Part shown: one piece after another, positions 8,428 to 16,554 of the stretch | Layout: the number at the start of each line of letters is the position of its first letter | Numbering within the stretch: the stretch's first letter is position 1 | Assembly: GCA_963795805.1 (NCBI GenBank) | Contig: CAWCIV010000004.1 | Location: 558,001-622,000, forward strand | DNA: 64,000 nt | From: JALYYC01 sp963795805 | GTDB taxonomy: Bacteria; Chloroflexota; Dormibacteria; CF-121 | Direction of reading: 5' to 3' | Translations under genes and position numbers: made by a program | Notes under the pieces: model-generated | What the model was told of the DNA's origin: nothing | Databases searched by the model: none | Seen by the model: only the letters and a program-made list of their open reading frames with translations

Positions 8428-9766
8428 ACGGCTGGATGTTCTGATTCAGGTGGAAGATATTGCCGGGGTCGTACGCGTTCTTCAGCGTCGTCAACCGGGC
8501 CAGTTTCTGGGGCGAATAGGCGCGGCGCAGGCCGGCCGGTCCATCGTCGCTGAGCGTATTCACGTAGACCCCGCTGGCGTGCGGTTCGAGGGCCCGGGCA
8601 GCCTGGCGGGCACCCTCCATCCGGGCTTGATCCTCGGCGGGATCGGTCCACCTGGTGCTGCCGCCCCACTCAAATAGCGTGGGTCGATGGCTGAACGCCG
8701 AGTCATCATCAGGGACGTCCGCAATCGCGCCGCCGTACGCCTGAAGGCCAACGTTCGGCAGGTTCTCGCTCGGGCCATCGGGGCTGCCTCGCCGCAGGAA
8801 CGCCTCGATCGCCTGGTCGGGAAACTGCCGCAGGTAATGACCCTTCGAGTAGCGGCGGAAGGTATGACCTCGAACGACGTCATCAATCCGTTGTAGTTCG
8901 ACGTACGACAACTCGAGCACGCGCTCCGCCACCGGATTCCCCAGGGCACGAATCGACGGGACGAGGCGCCGGCCCGCCTGGGGGTCGCCGACGCACACGA
9001 ATCCAACCGTGACCAGGTGGTCGTTGCCCACGCTGGCTGTGAAGGTGGCCTCGCGGGGAGCCTCCGCATTGAGGTCGCGCCACCCGCGGACGACCTCAAG
9101 GCCCTGCTCGATCGGGAATGAAACCGTGGCGATCATGGCGCGCGGCTCCACGGGATGAAGCTGAAACTCGAACTCGGTCACGACGCCGAAATTGCCGCCG
9201 CCGCCGCGGAGGCCCCAGAAGAGGTCGGGATTTTCGCTTCGGCTCGCGCGCACCACGGTGCCCTCCGCCGTCACCATCTCCATCGACGCGAGGTTGTCGC
9301 ACGACAGACCATGCAGGCGGGCGAGCCATCCCATGCCCCCGCCGAGGGTCAGCCCGCCGACGCCCGTATGCGACACGTTGCCGGCCGTGGTCCCGAGCCC
9401 GTATGGCTCCGCGGCGGAGTCGAGCGCTCCCAGGAGGGCGCCACCTTGCACCCACGCCCGACGCATCACCGGATCGACGCGGACGCCTCCCATCGGGGTG
9501 AGGTCGATCATGAGGCCGTCGTCGGGAACGGCGAGTCCGAGAATGCCGTGCCCACCGCAGCGGATGCCAAGTTCGAGGTCAAGCTCCTGGGCGGCGCGGA
9601 CCGCGCTCACCACGTCGGCGCGGCTGGCGCAGCGGACGATCATCCGCGGCCGCCGGTCGACCATGGCGTTCCAAACGGTCCGGGCGTCGTCATAGGCCGG
9701 ATCGCCGGGCACGAGCACCTGCCCATCGAGCCGGTTCAACAACCGCTCAGCGACCGGCTTTCCCAT
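8348..9766 (-). CDS. BBE-type FAD-binding oxidoreductase
   Basis: 472 residues. The PCMH FAD domain (RCASRADVVSAVRAAQELDLELGIRCGGHG) keeps the His that binds FAD covalently. The usual second attachment site lies in GNVSHTGVGGLTLGGGMGWL, where no Cys is seen, so attachment is probably single. The C-terminus YDPGNIFHLNQNIQP is the berberine-bridge domain motif. Relatives oxidise sugars, nicotine derivatives or alkaloids; the substrate here is unknown. About 26 residues after the conserved end are Pro/Ala-rich and overlap the opposite gene. Confidence 0.85.
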   Translation of the reverse strand: MGKPVAERLLNRLDGQVLVPGDPAYDDARTVWNAMVDRRPRMIVRCASRADVVSAVRAAQELDLELGIRCGGHGILGLAVPDDGLMIDLTPMGGVRVDPVMRRAWVQGGALLGALDSAAEPYGLGTTAGNVSHTGVGGLTLGGGMGWLARLHGLSCDNLASMEMVTAEGTVVRASRSENPDLFWGLRGGGGNFGVVTEFEFQLHPVEPRAMIATVSFPIEQGLEVVRGWRDLNAEAPREATFTASVGNDHLVTVGFVCVGDPQAGRRLVPSIRALGNPVAERVLELSYVELQRIDDVVRGHTFRRYSKGHYLRQFPDQAIEAFLRRGSPDGPSENLPNVGLQAYGGAIADVPDDDSAFSHRPTLFEWGGSTRWTDPAEDQARMEGARQAARALEPHASGVYVNTLSDDGPAGLRRAYSPQKLARLTTLKNAYDPGNIFHLNQNIQPSTPHPTLPDASRAGARPGPVPGPAEG

Positions 9767-9848
9767 CGCGTCCTCCCTGAGCTATCTGGTCGGGTCTATC
9801 GAAGTAGACCGGGTCCGGGGGAGGAAATCATCGGCTCGCCGTCCTAGA

Positions 9849-10835
9849 CGCCGATCTCCTTGCGGACGAACCGCCAGTGGCCTCAGCGGGCAGCAACTGG
9901 CCGCACTGGTGGCGTAGCAGATCAACGGCCAGGTCGCGGCCCAGGTCACCCTACCGTCCGGGCCGGTCAGCGTGCGCGTTCAGCTCCCGCCGGGCACCGC
10001 CGACACCCCGGCCACCCTCCTCACGCTTCGCAGTCCGACTGCCGCCGGCGTCGTGCCGCTCGGCACCCTGGCGACGCTGGAGAAGGTGACCGGACCGCAG
10101 ACGATCAACCGGAGTAACGGCGATCGTGCCTCGACGATCGCCGGCACGATCACCAGCAACAACACCCGTGCCGTCCAGGCCGAGGTCGCGCAGGCGCTCA
10201 AAGGGTTGTCGTTGCCGCCCGGGGCCACCGTGGCTACCGGAGGCGTGTTCGCGCAGCTCTCCTCACTCCTGACCCAGTTCGCCCTCGCCTTGCTCGCGGC
10301 GATCGGGCTCGTCTACCTGATCATGGTGGCGACCTTTCGGTCACTGCTCAAGCCGCTGGTCCTGCTGGTGTCGATCCCGTTCGCCGCCAGCGGAGCCATC
10401 ATCGCGCTGGTCGTGACGCGCACCGCGCTCTCGCTCCCCGGCATGATCGGGTTGCTGATGCTCACCGGCGTCGTCGTCACCAACGCGATCGTCCTCCTCG
10501 ACCTGGTCGAACAGTACCGCGAGCGCGGGCTGCCGCTGCAGCAGGCGCTGATCGAGGGCGGCCGTCATCGCCTCCGCCCGATCCTGATGACTGCCGTCGC
10601 CACCATGCTCGCCCTCGCGCCGCTGGCGCTCAGCGGCAACAGCGGTGGGGGATTCATCGGCGCCCCGCTCGCGATCGTCGTGATCGGGGGCCTTTTTACC
10701 AGCACGATCCTGACGCTGATCCTGGTCCCGGTCCTCTACTCGCTGGTATCACGCTTCACCAGCCCGCGGTCGAGTAAGGCGTTCGAGGCCTCGCTCGACG
10801 AAGCCGAGGCGCGCCGCTTCCGGGCCGCCAGCTAG
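9849..10835 (+). pseudogene. Remnant of an RND (HAE1-type) efflux transporter, C-terminal third
   Basis: From about base 9972 an open frame of 287 residues encodes the last part of an AcrB-like pump: the periplasmic piece VPLGTLATLEKVTGPQTINRSN, then membrane helices with LALLAAIGLVYLIMVATF, LVLLVSIPFAASGAI, GLLMLTGVVVTNAIVLLD and RHRLRPILMTAVATMLALAPLA. Upstream the homology continues in frame through a TAG where Gln is expected (LAALVA-stop-QINGQVAAQ), and one frame over before that (DLLADEPPVAS). The first two thirds are missing. Together these say pseudogene left by a large deletion, although part of it could still be expressed. Confidence 0.75.
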
Positions 10836-10934
10836 CCCCGACTCGTTCGGCGGCGAACGAACGCGTGTCCCCTGTGTAGCAGCTTCGTCATAGCTCAACC
10901 TCATCCGAAACGGACTTAGCGTGGTGCGCGTTGT

Positions 10935-12179
10935 GTGCGCAGAGTGCAAATACCACGGAGAGTCCCGCTGTTGGGCAGCGTGCTGGCCGTCTCGGCCCTC
11001 CTGATCGTCGGCCCCGGGGTGTCAACGGCGCCGACATCGGCATCCGCGCCACCGACCGTGGCCGCGCACCGTCCCTCACCGACTGGCTCGCCGACGCTCA
11101 CGCCCTCGCCTCAACCGGTCCTGGTCATCGGAGTCGAGGCGACGCCACCCCCCTGTACCAACGCCACCATGCTGGCGACCTGGAGCGCCACGCGGCTTGC
11201 GCGGCAGACCATCGTGGTCCCAGTTGAGGAGACCAACGTGCTATCGATCAGAGCCGAGGTGGCTGCTGGTGCGGGCGGGGTGATCCTGTTCGGAGGCACG
11301 GCCCCGGCGAACCTCGGCCCCGCGTTGCAGGCACTCAATGCCAGCGCACCCGACGGCATTCACCCGTTCATCATGACGGACGAAGAGGGCGGCGTTGTCC
11401 AGCGGATGGCGAACCTGGTCGGGTGGGTTCCCGCGCCGCGACAGATGGGGGCCACCATGACGGCAGACCAGATCCAGCAGCTCGCCCTGGGCCTCGGCCA
11501 GCGCATGCGTGCCAACGGCATCACGATGGACCTTGCGCCTGTGCTGGACGTTGACGGCGGCGTCGGACCCAACAATGTGAACGCTGATGGCACGCGGTCG
11601 TTCAGCGCCAATGCTGCGATCGCGTCCAACGATGGGGTGGCGTTTGCCCAGGGCCTGCTGGCCGGCGGCGTGATGCCCGTGGTCAAGCATTTCCCGGGCC
11701 TCGGAGGGACCGTGGGCAACACCGACGTCACGGCGGCGGCGACACCCTCCTGGGCGGCCCTGCAGGGCAATGGTCTGCTGCCGTTCCAGGCCGCAGTCGC
11801 GGCTCACCTCCCCGCCGTCATGATTGCGAACGCTACCGTCCCGGGCCTGAGCAGCCTGCCGGCGAGTATCTCGCCGGCCGTCATCACCGGTGTGCTGCGG
11901 CAGCAGATGGGCTTTCAGGGCCTGGTGATCACCGACTCGCTCTCCGCCGTCTCGCTCTCGAGCATCGGGTACTCCGTGCCGCGGGCGACGGTCGCCGCCC
12001 TCGAGGCCGGCGCCGACATGGTCCTCTTCAACGCCGACGCGGGCGGCACCGCGGCGCTCACCGATGCCACCGTGGCCGCCGTCGTCGATGCGGTCAACAC
12101 CGGTGCCCTGAGCCGCGCCGCGCTGGAAGCGGCGGTGGGCCGCATCCTCGCCGCCAAGTCTGTCAATCTCTGCGCCTAG
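10935..12179 (+). CDS. Exported GH3 beta-N-acetylhexosaminidase-like protein
   Basis: 414 residues, GTG start. Residues 1-40 contain a signal/anchor helix (LLGSVLAVSALLIVGPGV), followed by a Pro/Ser/Thr linker to about residue 62. The GH3 domain shows FIMTDEEGGVVQRM, MDLAPVLDV, VVKHFPGLGGT and VITDSLS, where the Asp of ITDS aligns with the catalytic nucleophile. The NagZ general acid/base pair, usually Asp-Ser-His after KHFPG, is altered (NTDV), so activity may differ. Probable role: peptidoglycan or amino-sugar turnover outside the membrane. It runs into yceI 13 bases later. Confidence 0.8.
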   Translation: MRRVQIPRRVPLLGSVLAVSALLIVGPGVSTAPTSASAPPTVAAHRPSPTGSPTLTPSPQPVLVIGVEATPPPCTNATMLATWSATRLARQTIVVPVEETNVLSIRAEVAAGAGGVILFGGTAPANLGPALQALNASAPDGIHPFIMTDEEGGVVQRMANLVGWVPAPRQMGATMTADQIQQLALGLGQRMRANGITMDLAPVLDVDGGVGPNNVNADGTRSFSANAAIASNDGVAFAQGLLAGGVMPVVKHFPGLGGTVGNTDVTAAATPSWAALQGNGLLPFQAAVAAHLPAVMIANATVPGLSSLPASISPAVITGVLRQQMGFQGLVITDSLSAVSLSSIGYSVPRATVAALEAGADMVLFNADAGGTAALTDATVAAVVDAVNTGALSRAALEAAVGRILAAKSVNLCA

Positions 12180-12192
12180 GTAGGATTACGGA

Positions 12193-12717
12193 ATGACAAC
12201 CTGGAAGTTGGATCCAATGCACACGCAGATCGAGTTCGCCGCCAAGCACCTGGGCATGATGACGGTCCGCGGCCACTTCGCCGATGTGACCGTCGGCGGC
12301 GAGGTCTACCCCGAGCAACCGGAGCGGTCGCAGGTCGACGTCACGATCAAGACCGCGAGCATTCGCACCCACAATGAGCAGCGGGACAAAGACCTCCGGT
12401 CATCGAATTTCCTCGAGGCCGACAAGTATCCGACGATCACCTACAAGAGCACGAAGATCGAGCCCAAAGCTCCCGACCGCGGGACGATGACCGGCGACCT
12501 GACGATCAAAGGCGTCACGCATCCGGTGACGCTGAACGTCACGAAGTACGGCGAATTCAACGATCCGCGGATGGGTCACCGGATTGCCTACGCCGCCGAG
12601 ACGAAGATCAACCGGAAGGACTTCGGCATGAGCTTCGACATGATGATGGACGGCAAGTTCATTGTCAGCAACGAGGTCCAGATCATGATCGAGGGCGAGA
12701 TCCTGGAGTCGGCCTAG
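12193..12717 (+). CDS. YceI family protein
   Basis: 174 residues. Begins with WKLDPMHTQIEFAAKHLGMMTVRGHF and contains TYKSTKIEP and GDLTIKGVTHPVTLNV, the hallmarks of the YceI lipocalin-like beta-barrel that binds polyisoprenoid or amphiphilic ligands. No signal peptide, so it is cytoplasmic, as in many Gram-positive-type members. TAGGAT (12181-12186) ends 6 bases before the ATG and there is no ribosome binding site, fitting a leaderless transcript. Confidence 0.9.
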   Translation: MTTWKLDPMHTQIEFAAKHLGMMTVRGHFADVTVGGEVYPEQPERSQVDVTIKTASIRTHNEQRDKDLRSSNFLEADKYPTITYKSTKIEPKAPDRGTMTGDLTIKGVTHPVTLNVTKYGEFNDPRMGHRIAYAAETKINRKDFGMSFDMMMDGKFIVSNEVQIMIEGEILESA

Positions 12718-12737
12718 TCAAGAGCAGTGGCACGGTC

Positions 12738-13439
12738 GTGCTCATGACCGAGCGCCACATCCTGCTGGTCGAGGACGACCACCCCCTGCGCGAGGCGATC
12801 GCGAGCGCGGTGACGGCCGCCGGTTTCGCGATCCAGGAGGTGCGGGACGGGGCGGCGGCGGTCCTGGCGCTGCAATCGCAGCACCCGGACGTCGTCTTGC
12901 TCGATATCGGCTTGCCCTTTGTCGATGGCTGGAAGGTCCTCGGGAGCATGCCACCGGGCCGGCATGTGCCGGTGATCATCATCAGCGCGCGCGGCGACGA
13001 GGAGGACAAGGTGCGCGCGCTCGACATGGGGGCGGACGACTACCTGGCCAAGCCCTTCGGCACTGAGGAACTGCTGGCTCGGATTCGCGCGGTCATCCGC
13101 CGAGCGCAGCCGCCCGAGCACGCGCCGATGGTGGTCCGCGCCGGTACGGTGGTCATCGACCTCGGGGCTCGATCCGTTACCCGCGACGGCATCGAGGTCA
13201 GGCTCTCACCGACTGAGTACCTGCTCCTCGCCGAACTCGCGCGGCACGCGCACGACGTCATGGACTTCCGCACCCTGCTGCAACGGGTCTGGGGTCCCAC
13301 CTATGCCGATGAGCGGCACTACCTGCGGGTCTTCATCCAGCGGCTGCGCGGAAAGCTCGAGCAGGACCCAGCCCATCCGACGTTGATCCTGACCGTGCCC
13401 GGTCGCGGCTATCGCTTCGGGGCGGCCCCCGAGCGCTGA
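12738..13439 (+). CDS. kdpE: Response regulator, KdpE type
   Basis: 233 residues from GTG (an ATG two codons later is equally possible). The receiver domain has the acidic pair ED/D, phospho-acceptor Asp in VVLLDIGLP, Thr/Ser switch IIISAR and Lys in LAKPFG. The C-terminal OmpR/PhoB winged helix has GIEVRLSPTEYLLLAELARH and VPGRGYRF. The location 1.4 kb before kdpFABC supports KdpE. Its partner kinase would be the split KdpD at 19200-22513. Its 3' end overlaps the opposite-strand Usp gene by 31 bases. Confidence 0.85.
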   Translation: MLMTERHILLVEDDHPLREAIASAVTAAGFAIQEVRDGAAAVLALQSQHPDVVLLDIGLPFVDGWKVLGSMPPGRHVPVIIISARGDEEDKVRALDMGADDYLAKPFGTEELLARIRAVIRRAQPPEHAPMVVRAGTVVIDLGARSVTRDGIEVRLSPTEYLLLAELARHAHDVMDFRTLLQRVWGPTYADERHYLRVFIQRLRGKLEQDPAHPTLILTVPGRGYRFGAAPER

Positions 13440-13894
13440 GCGGCGCGTTTGACCGGCACGGCCACCACCGGAAGGTCGGAGAGGCGCACCACGCGCGGGG
13501 CCACGCTGCCGGTCAGCCAGGCCAAAAGCCAGGTGCGACGGCGCGAACCGATGATGATCTGGTCCGCCTCATACCGGTGGGCGGCGTCGACAATCTCCTC
13601 GGCGACCCGGCCCGAGGGCGCCATCCGGATGACGCCGCGCGCCTGGACGCCGGCCCGCTGCAGCTGGTAGATGGCGCGGCTCAGGACCTCGCCGAGCTCG
13701 CCCGGCGGCCGCACGTCCCAGGCGATGCCGCGCGCGACCTGCCGCTCGCGAACGGACAGGACCACGACCTCCGCGCCGTTGCGCGTGGCCATCTGGACGG
13801 CCGCCGCGATCACCGCGGTGGCCTCCGGCACGGCTTCGACCGCGACCAGCATCCGGCTGGTCGCGATGATCGGTTTGACCGTGGTATCCGCCAC
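13409..13894 (-). CDS. Universal stress protein (UspA family)
   Basis: 161 residues. The alpha/beta Usp fold starts at SRMLVAVEAVPEATAVIAAAVQ, and the ATP-binding style glycine region appears as IIIGSRRRTWLLAWLTGSVAPRVVRLSDLPVVAVP. Such proteins bind ATP and modulate stress survival. It sits antisense between kdpE and msrA. The Usp fold also occurs twice in the KdpD sensor downstream, so a role in the same potassium or osmotic response is possible but unproven. Confidence 0.85.
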   Translation of the reverse strand: MADTTVKPIIATSRMLVAVEAVPEATAVIAAAVQMATRNGAEVVVLSVRERQVARGIAWDVRPPGELGEVLSRAIYQLQRAGVQARGVIRMAPSGRVAEEIVDAAHRYEADQIIIGSRRRTWLLAWLTGSVAPRVVRLSDLPVVAVPVKRAAQRSGAAPKR

Positions 13895-13978
13895 TGACTC
13901 ACCGTATCGCCGCGCCGGTCAACGGCCCATAAACAACATCGGGGCCAGCCGACCCGGGTCACTGGCGCCACGCGAAGG

Positions 13979-14593
13979 CTACCGGTTGCGGACTTTCTCC
14001 TGCGAGGCCTGGTAGGCACGCAGTTTCCGGACTTTGGGCTGGGCGTTGAAGACGATGTACGGGTTGAGTGGGTTTCGAGCCGCGTAATCCTGGTGATAGG
14101 TCTCCGCTTCGAAGAATGCCTGCAGTGGGACGACCTCGGTCACGATCGGGCGGCTAAAGACCTGCGCCTTGTTCAACTGATCGATGTACGCCGTTGCCAC
14201 CCGCTGCTGGTCGCCGCCCTCGTAGAAGATCGCCGACCGGTATTGCCGCCCGGTGTCGGGTCCCTGGCGGTTGAGTTGCGTCGGGTCGTGGGCGATGGAG
14301 AAGAAGACCCTGAGAATCTGGCCGTAGCTGATCCGGCTCGGATCGTAGACAACCTCGACCGCTTCGGCATGGTCCGTCCGACCGCTCGACACGGTCTCAT
14401 AGTCCGCGCTCTCCTTCGTCCCGCCGGCATAGCCTGATTTCACCGAGGACACGCCGCCGAGGTTCTTGTAGACGGCCTCGACGCACCAGAAACAACCACC
14501 GGCCAGAATCGCCCGGCTCTGGCCGGGCTTGCCATCGAGCGGGCTGTCGACAACGGGATTGGGGAAGTCCTCGGGAGATACATTGGCCATCAT
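13979..14593 (-). CDS. msrA: Peptide methionine-S-sulfoxide reductase MsrA
   Basis: 204 residues. The catalytic motif GGCFWCVEAVY is at residues 32-42, with GYAGGTKESADYETVSSGRTDHAEAVEVVYDP following and the downstream ...YHQDYAARNP typical of MsrA. It reduces Met-S-sulfoxide in oxidised proteins with thioredoxin in the cytoplasm. The start has two consecutive ATG codons (14593 and 14590). Divergent from the kdp operon, with 59 bases between. Confidence 0.95.
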   Translation of the reverse strand: MMANVSPEDFPNPVVDSPLDGKPGQSRAILAGGCFWCVEAVYKNLGGVSSVKSGYAGGTKESADYETVSSGRTDHAEAVEVVYDPSRISYGQILRVFFSIAHDPTQLNRQGPDTGRQYRSAIFYEGGDQQRVATAYIDQLNKAQVFSRPIVTEVVPLQAFFEAETYHQDYAARNPLNPYIVFNAQPKVRKLRAYQASQEKVRNR

Positions 14594-14606
14594 CCGATTC
14601 TAGGTG

Positions 14607-14624
14607 ACGTCGTTTACGCGACGT
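14607..14624. repeat. Inverted repeat in the msrA-kdp intergenic region
   Basis: ACGTCG, six bases, then CGACGT. It lies between divergent msrA and the kdp operon, 29 bases before the first small kdp ORF, and is a candidate KdpE or other operator. A hairpin is also possible. There is no evidence beyond symmetry and position. Confidence 0.35.
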
Positions 14625-14652
14625 TGACCAGAGCGGGGGTAGGGTGAGCGTC

Positions 14653-14742
14653 ATGCCGCCCGATGTGTGGATGCTGGGAATCGTCCTGGTCCTGCTGATC
14701 GCCAGCTACCTGTACATGGTCGGCCTGCGAGAACTGCGATGA
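14653..14742 (+). CDS. 29-residue single-helix membrane protein before kdpF
   Basis: The ORF begins MPPDVWMLGIVLVLLIASYL and ends VGLRELR, so it is almost one transmembrane helix with a basic tail. Its stop overlaps the kdpF start by 4 bases (ATGA). TAGGGT (14640-14645) ends 7 bases before the ATG, so it may be the leaderless first gene of the operon. It resembles KdpF in size and shape but is a separate ORF, giving two tiny membrane proteins in tandem. Possibly a duplicated KdpF-like stabiliser. Confidence 0.6.
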   Translation: MPPDVWMLGIVLVLLIASYLYMVGLRELR

Positions 14743-14825
14743 CCGGCTACGTGATCGCCGGCGTGGTCGCCCTCGTGCTGACCATCTATCTCTTCATCGC
14801 CCTGCTCTTCCCTGAGAAATTCTGA
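14739..14825 (+). CDS. kdpF: Potassium-transporting ATPase subunit KdpF
   Basis: 28 residues, beginning MTGYVIAGVVALVLTIYLF and ending LFPEKF, one membrane helix. Length, sequence style and position just before kdpA match KdpF, the small lipid-like subunit that stabilises the KdpFABC complex. The stop lies 1 base before the kdpA ATG. Confidence 0.85.
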   Translation: MTGYVIAGVVALVLTIYLFIALLFPEKF

Positions 14826-14826
14826 G

Positions 14827-16554
14827 ATGGTCCTCGACATCATTGGGGTCGTCATCACCTTCCTGGCTGTCGGGGTGGGCGCCTGGCTGATCGGCCCCTG
14901 GCTGGTGAAGGTCTTCCAGGGGGAGCGGGTGTTCCTGAGCCCGATCGTCCGACCGGTCGAGCGCCTGACCTATCGGGTTTGCCGGATCGATCCCGCGCGC
15001 GAACAGTCCTGGGTCGTCTACCTGGTGGCGATGCTGGCGCTGCAGGCGGTCAGCTTCCTCTTCACGTACGTCATCCTGCGCGTTCAGGATCATCTGCCGC
15101 TGAATCCGATGGGATTCGCGGGCGTCGCGCCGGACCTTGCCTTCAATACCGCGGTCAGTTTCACGACCAACACCAACTGGCAGAACTACACCGGCGAACA
15201 GACGATGTCCTATCTCTCGCAGATGCTCGGGCTCGTCCTCCACAACTTCATCTCGGCCGCGACCGGGATCGCGCTCGCGGTGGCCCTCGTGCGGGCGCTG
15301 AGCAAAAGGAAGCTCAAGACCGTCGGCAACTTCTACGTCGACGCCACTCGGGCCGTCCTCTATGTGTTGCTGCCGATCTCGATCGTGGCGGCCTTCGTCC
15401 TCATCTCGCAGGGGGTGGTGCAGTCGCTCGACCCCTACCCGACCGCCACGACCGTGCAGGGCGCGCACCAGGCGATCGCCGTCGGCCCCTTCGGCTCGCA
15501 GGAGGCGATCAAGGACCTCGGCAACAACGGCGGTGGTCCATTCAACGCGAACTCCGCCCACCCCTTCGAAAACCCGAACGGCTTTACGAACCAGTTCGAG
15601 ATTTTCCTCCTGCTGCTCCTGCCCTTTTCGCTGGTGGTCATGCTGGGCCGGTGGGTTGGCAACATGAAGCAGGGGCTCGCGATCGCCGGTGCGATGGCCG
15701 TGCTCCTGCTCGGCGCCACCGGCGTGGCCATGGCCGCGGAGCAGATCGGAAACCCTGCCCTTTCGAGCGTCGGCGCGAACCAGGCGAGCACGTCGACGCA
15801 GGCCGGCGGCAACATGGAAGGCAAGTCGGTCCGCTTCGGTCCGCTGTACTCCGCGAACTTCGCCGCCGCGACGACCGGAACGTCGACGGGCTCGGTCGAC
15901 TCGAGCCACGACAGCATGACGCCGATCGGCGGGATGATGGCCCTGCTCCAGATCCAATTGGGCGAGATCGATCCGGGCGGCGTCGGCGCCGGCCTCTACT
16001 TCATGGTGGTCTTCGCCGTCCTCTCGGTGTTCATCGCCGGCCTGATGGTCGGGCGGACGCCCGAGTACCTGGGCAAGAAGATCGAGTCGAAGGAGGTGCG
16101 GCTGGCCGGACTGGCCGTGTTGATCGACGTCCTCGGCATCCTCGGGTTGACGGCCATCTCCGTCCTGACGGCGGCGGGCAAGGCGGGGCCGCTGAACCCG
16201 GGCGCCCACGGCTTTACCGAGATCCTCTATTCCTTCTCATCGCAGATCGGCAACAACGGCAGCGCATTCGCCGGCCTGACCGGGAACACCCTCTACTACA
16301 ACACGATGGGCGGGATCGCGATGTGGGTCGGCCGCTACCTCGAGGTGATCCCGATCCTGGCGCTCGCCGGATGCCTGGCCGGCAAGAAGGTCGTGCCGGC
16401 CAACGCCGGGACACTGGCCACCGATCGTCCGCTCTTCACCGGGCTGCTCGTCGGCGTGGTGCTGATCGTCGGGGCGCTCACCTTCTTCCCGGCGCTGGCG
16501 CTCGGTCCGATCGCGGACCAGCTGCAACTGAACCTGGGGCACCTCGCCCAATGA
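14827..16554 (+). CDS. kdpA: Potassium-transporting ATPase subunit KdpA
   Basis: 575 residues with about ten membrane helices. The four pore-loop repeats are visible, for example FNTAVSFTTNTNWQNYTGE and FSSQIGNNGSAFAGL, which form the potassium selectivity filter. The length is normal for KdpA. It is the channel-like subunit through which K+ is captured at very low outside concentration. The stop overlaps kdpB by 4 bases (ATGA). Confidence 0.97.
   Translation: MVLDIIGVVITFLAVGVGAWLIGPWLVKVFQGERVFLSPIVRPVERLTYRVCRIDPAREQSWVVYLVAMLALQAVSFLFTYVILRVQDHLPLNPMGFAGVAPDLAFNTAVSFTTNTNWQNYTGEQTMSYLSQMLGLVLHNFISAATGIALAVALVRALSKRKLKTVGNFYVDATRAVLYVLLPISIVAAFVLISQGVVQSLDPYPTATTVQGAHQAIAVGPFGSQEAIKDLGNNGGGPFNANSAHPFENPNGFTNQFEIFLLLLLPFSLVVMLGRWVGNMKQGLAIAGAMAVLLLGATGVAMAAEQIGNPALSSVGANQASTSTQAGGNMEGKSVRFGPLYSANFAAATTGTSTGSVDSSHDSMTPIGGMMALLQIQLGEIDPGGVGAGLYFMVVFAVLSVFIAGLMVGRTPEYLGKKIESKEVRLAGLAVLIDVLGILGLTAISVLTAAGKAGPLNPGAHGFTEILYSFSSQIGNNGSAFAGLTGNTLYYNTMGGIAMWVGRYLEVIPILALAGCLAGKKVVPANAGTLATDRPLFTGLLVGVVLIVGALTFFPALALGPIADQLQLNLGHLAQ

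Noticed and set aside
14794..16209. A 471-residue minus-strand frame opposite kdpA
   Set aside because: Asp/Arg/His-rich shadow of kdpA with no start context.
14979..16550. A continuous 1200-residue frame ending in kdpB
   Set aside because: The first part is an out-of-phase reading of kdpA with Arg/Pro-rich nonsense; KdpB begins at ATG 16551 in the ATGA overlap.
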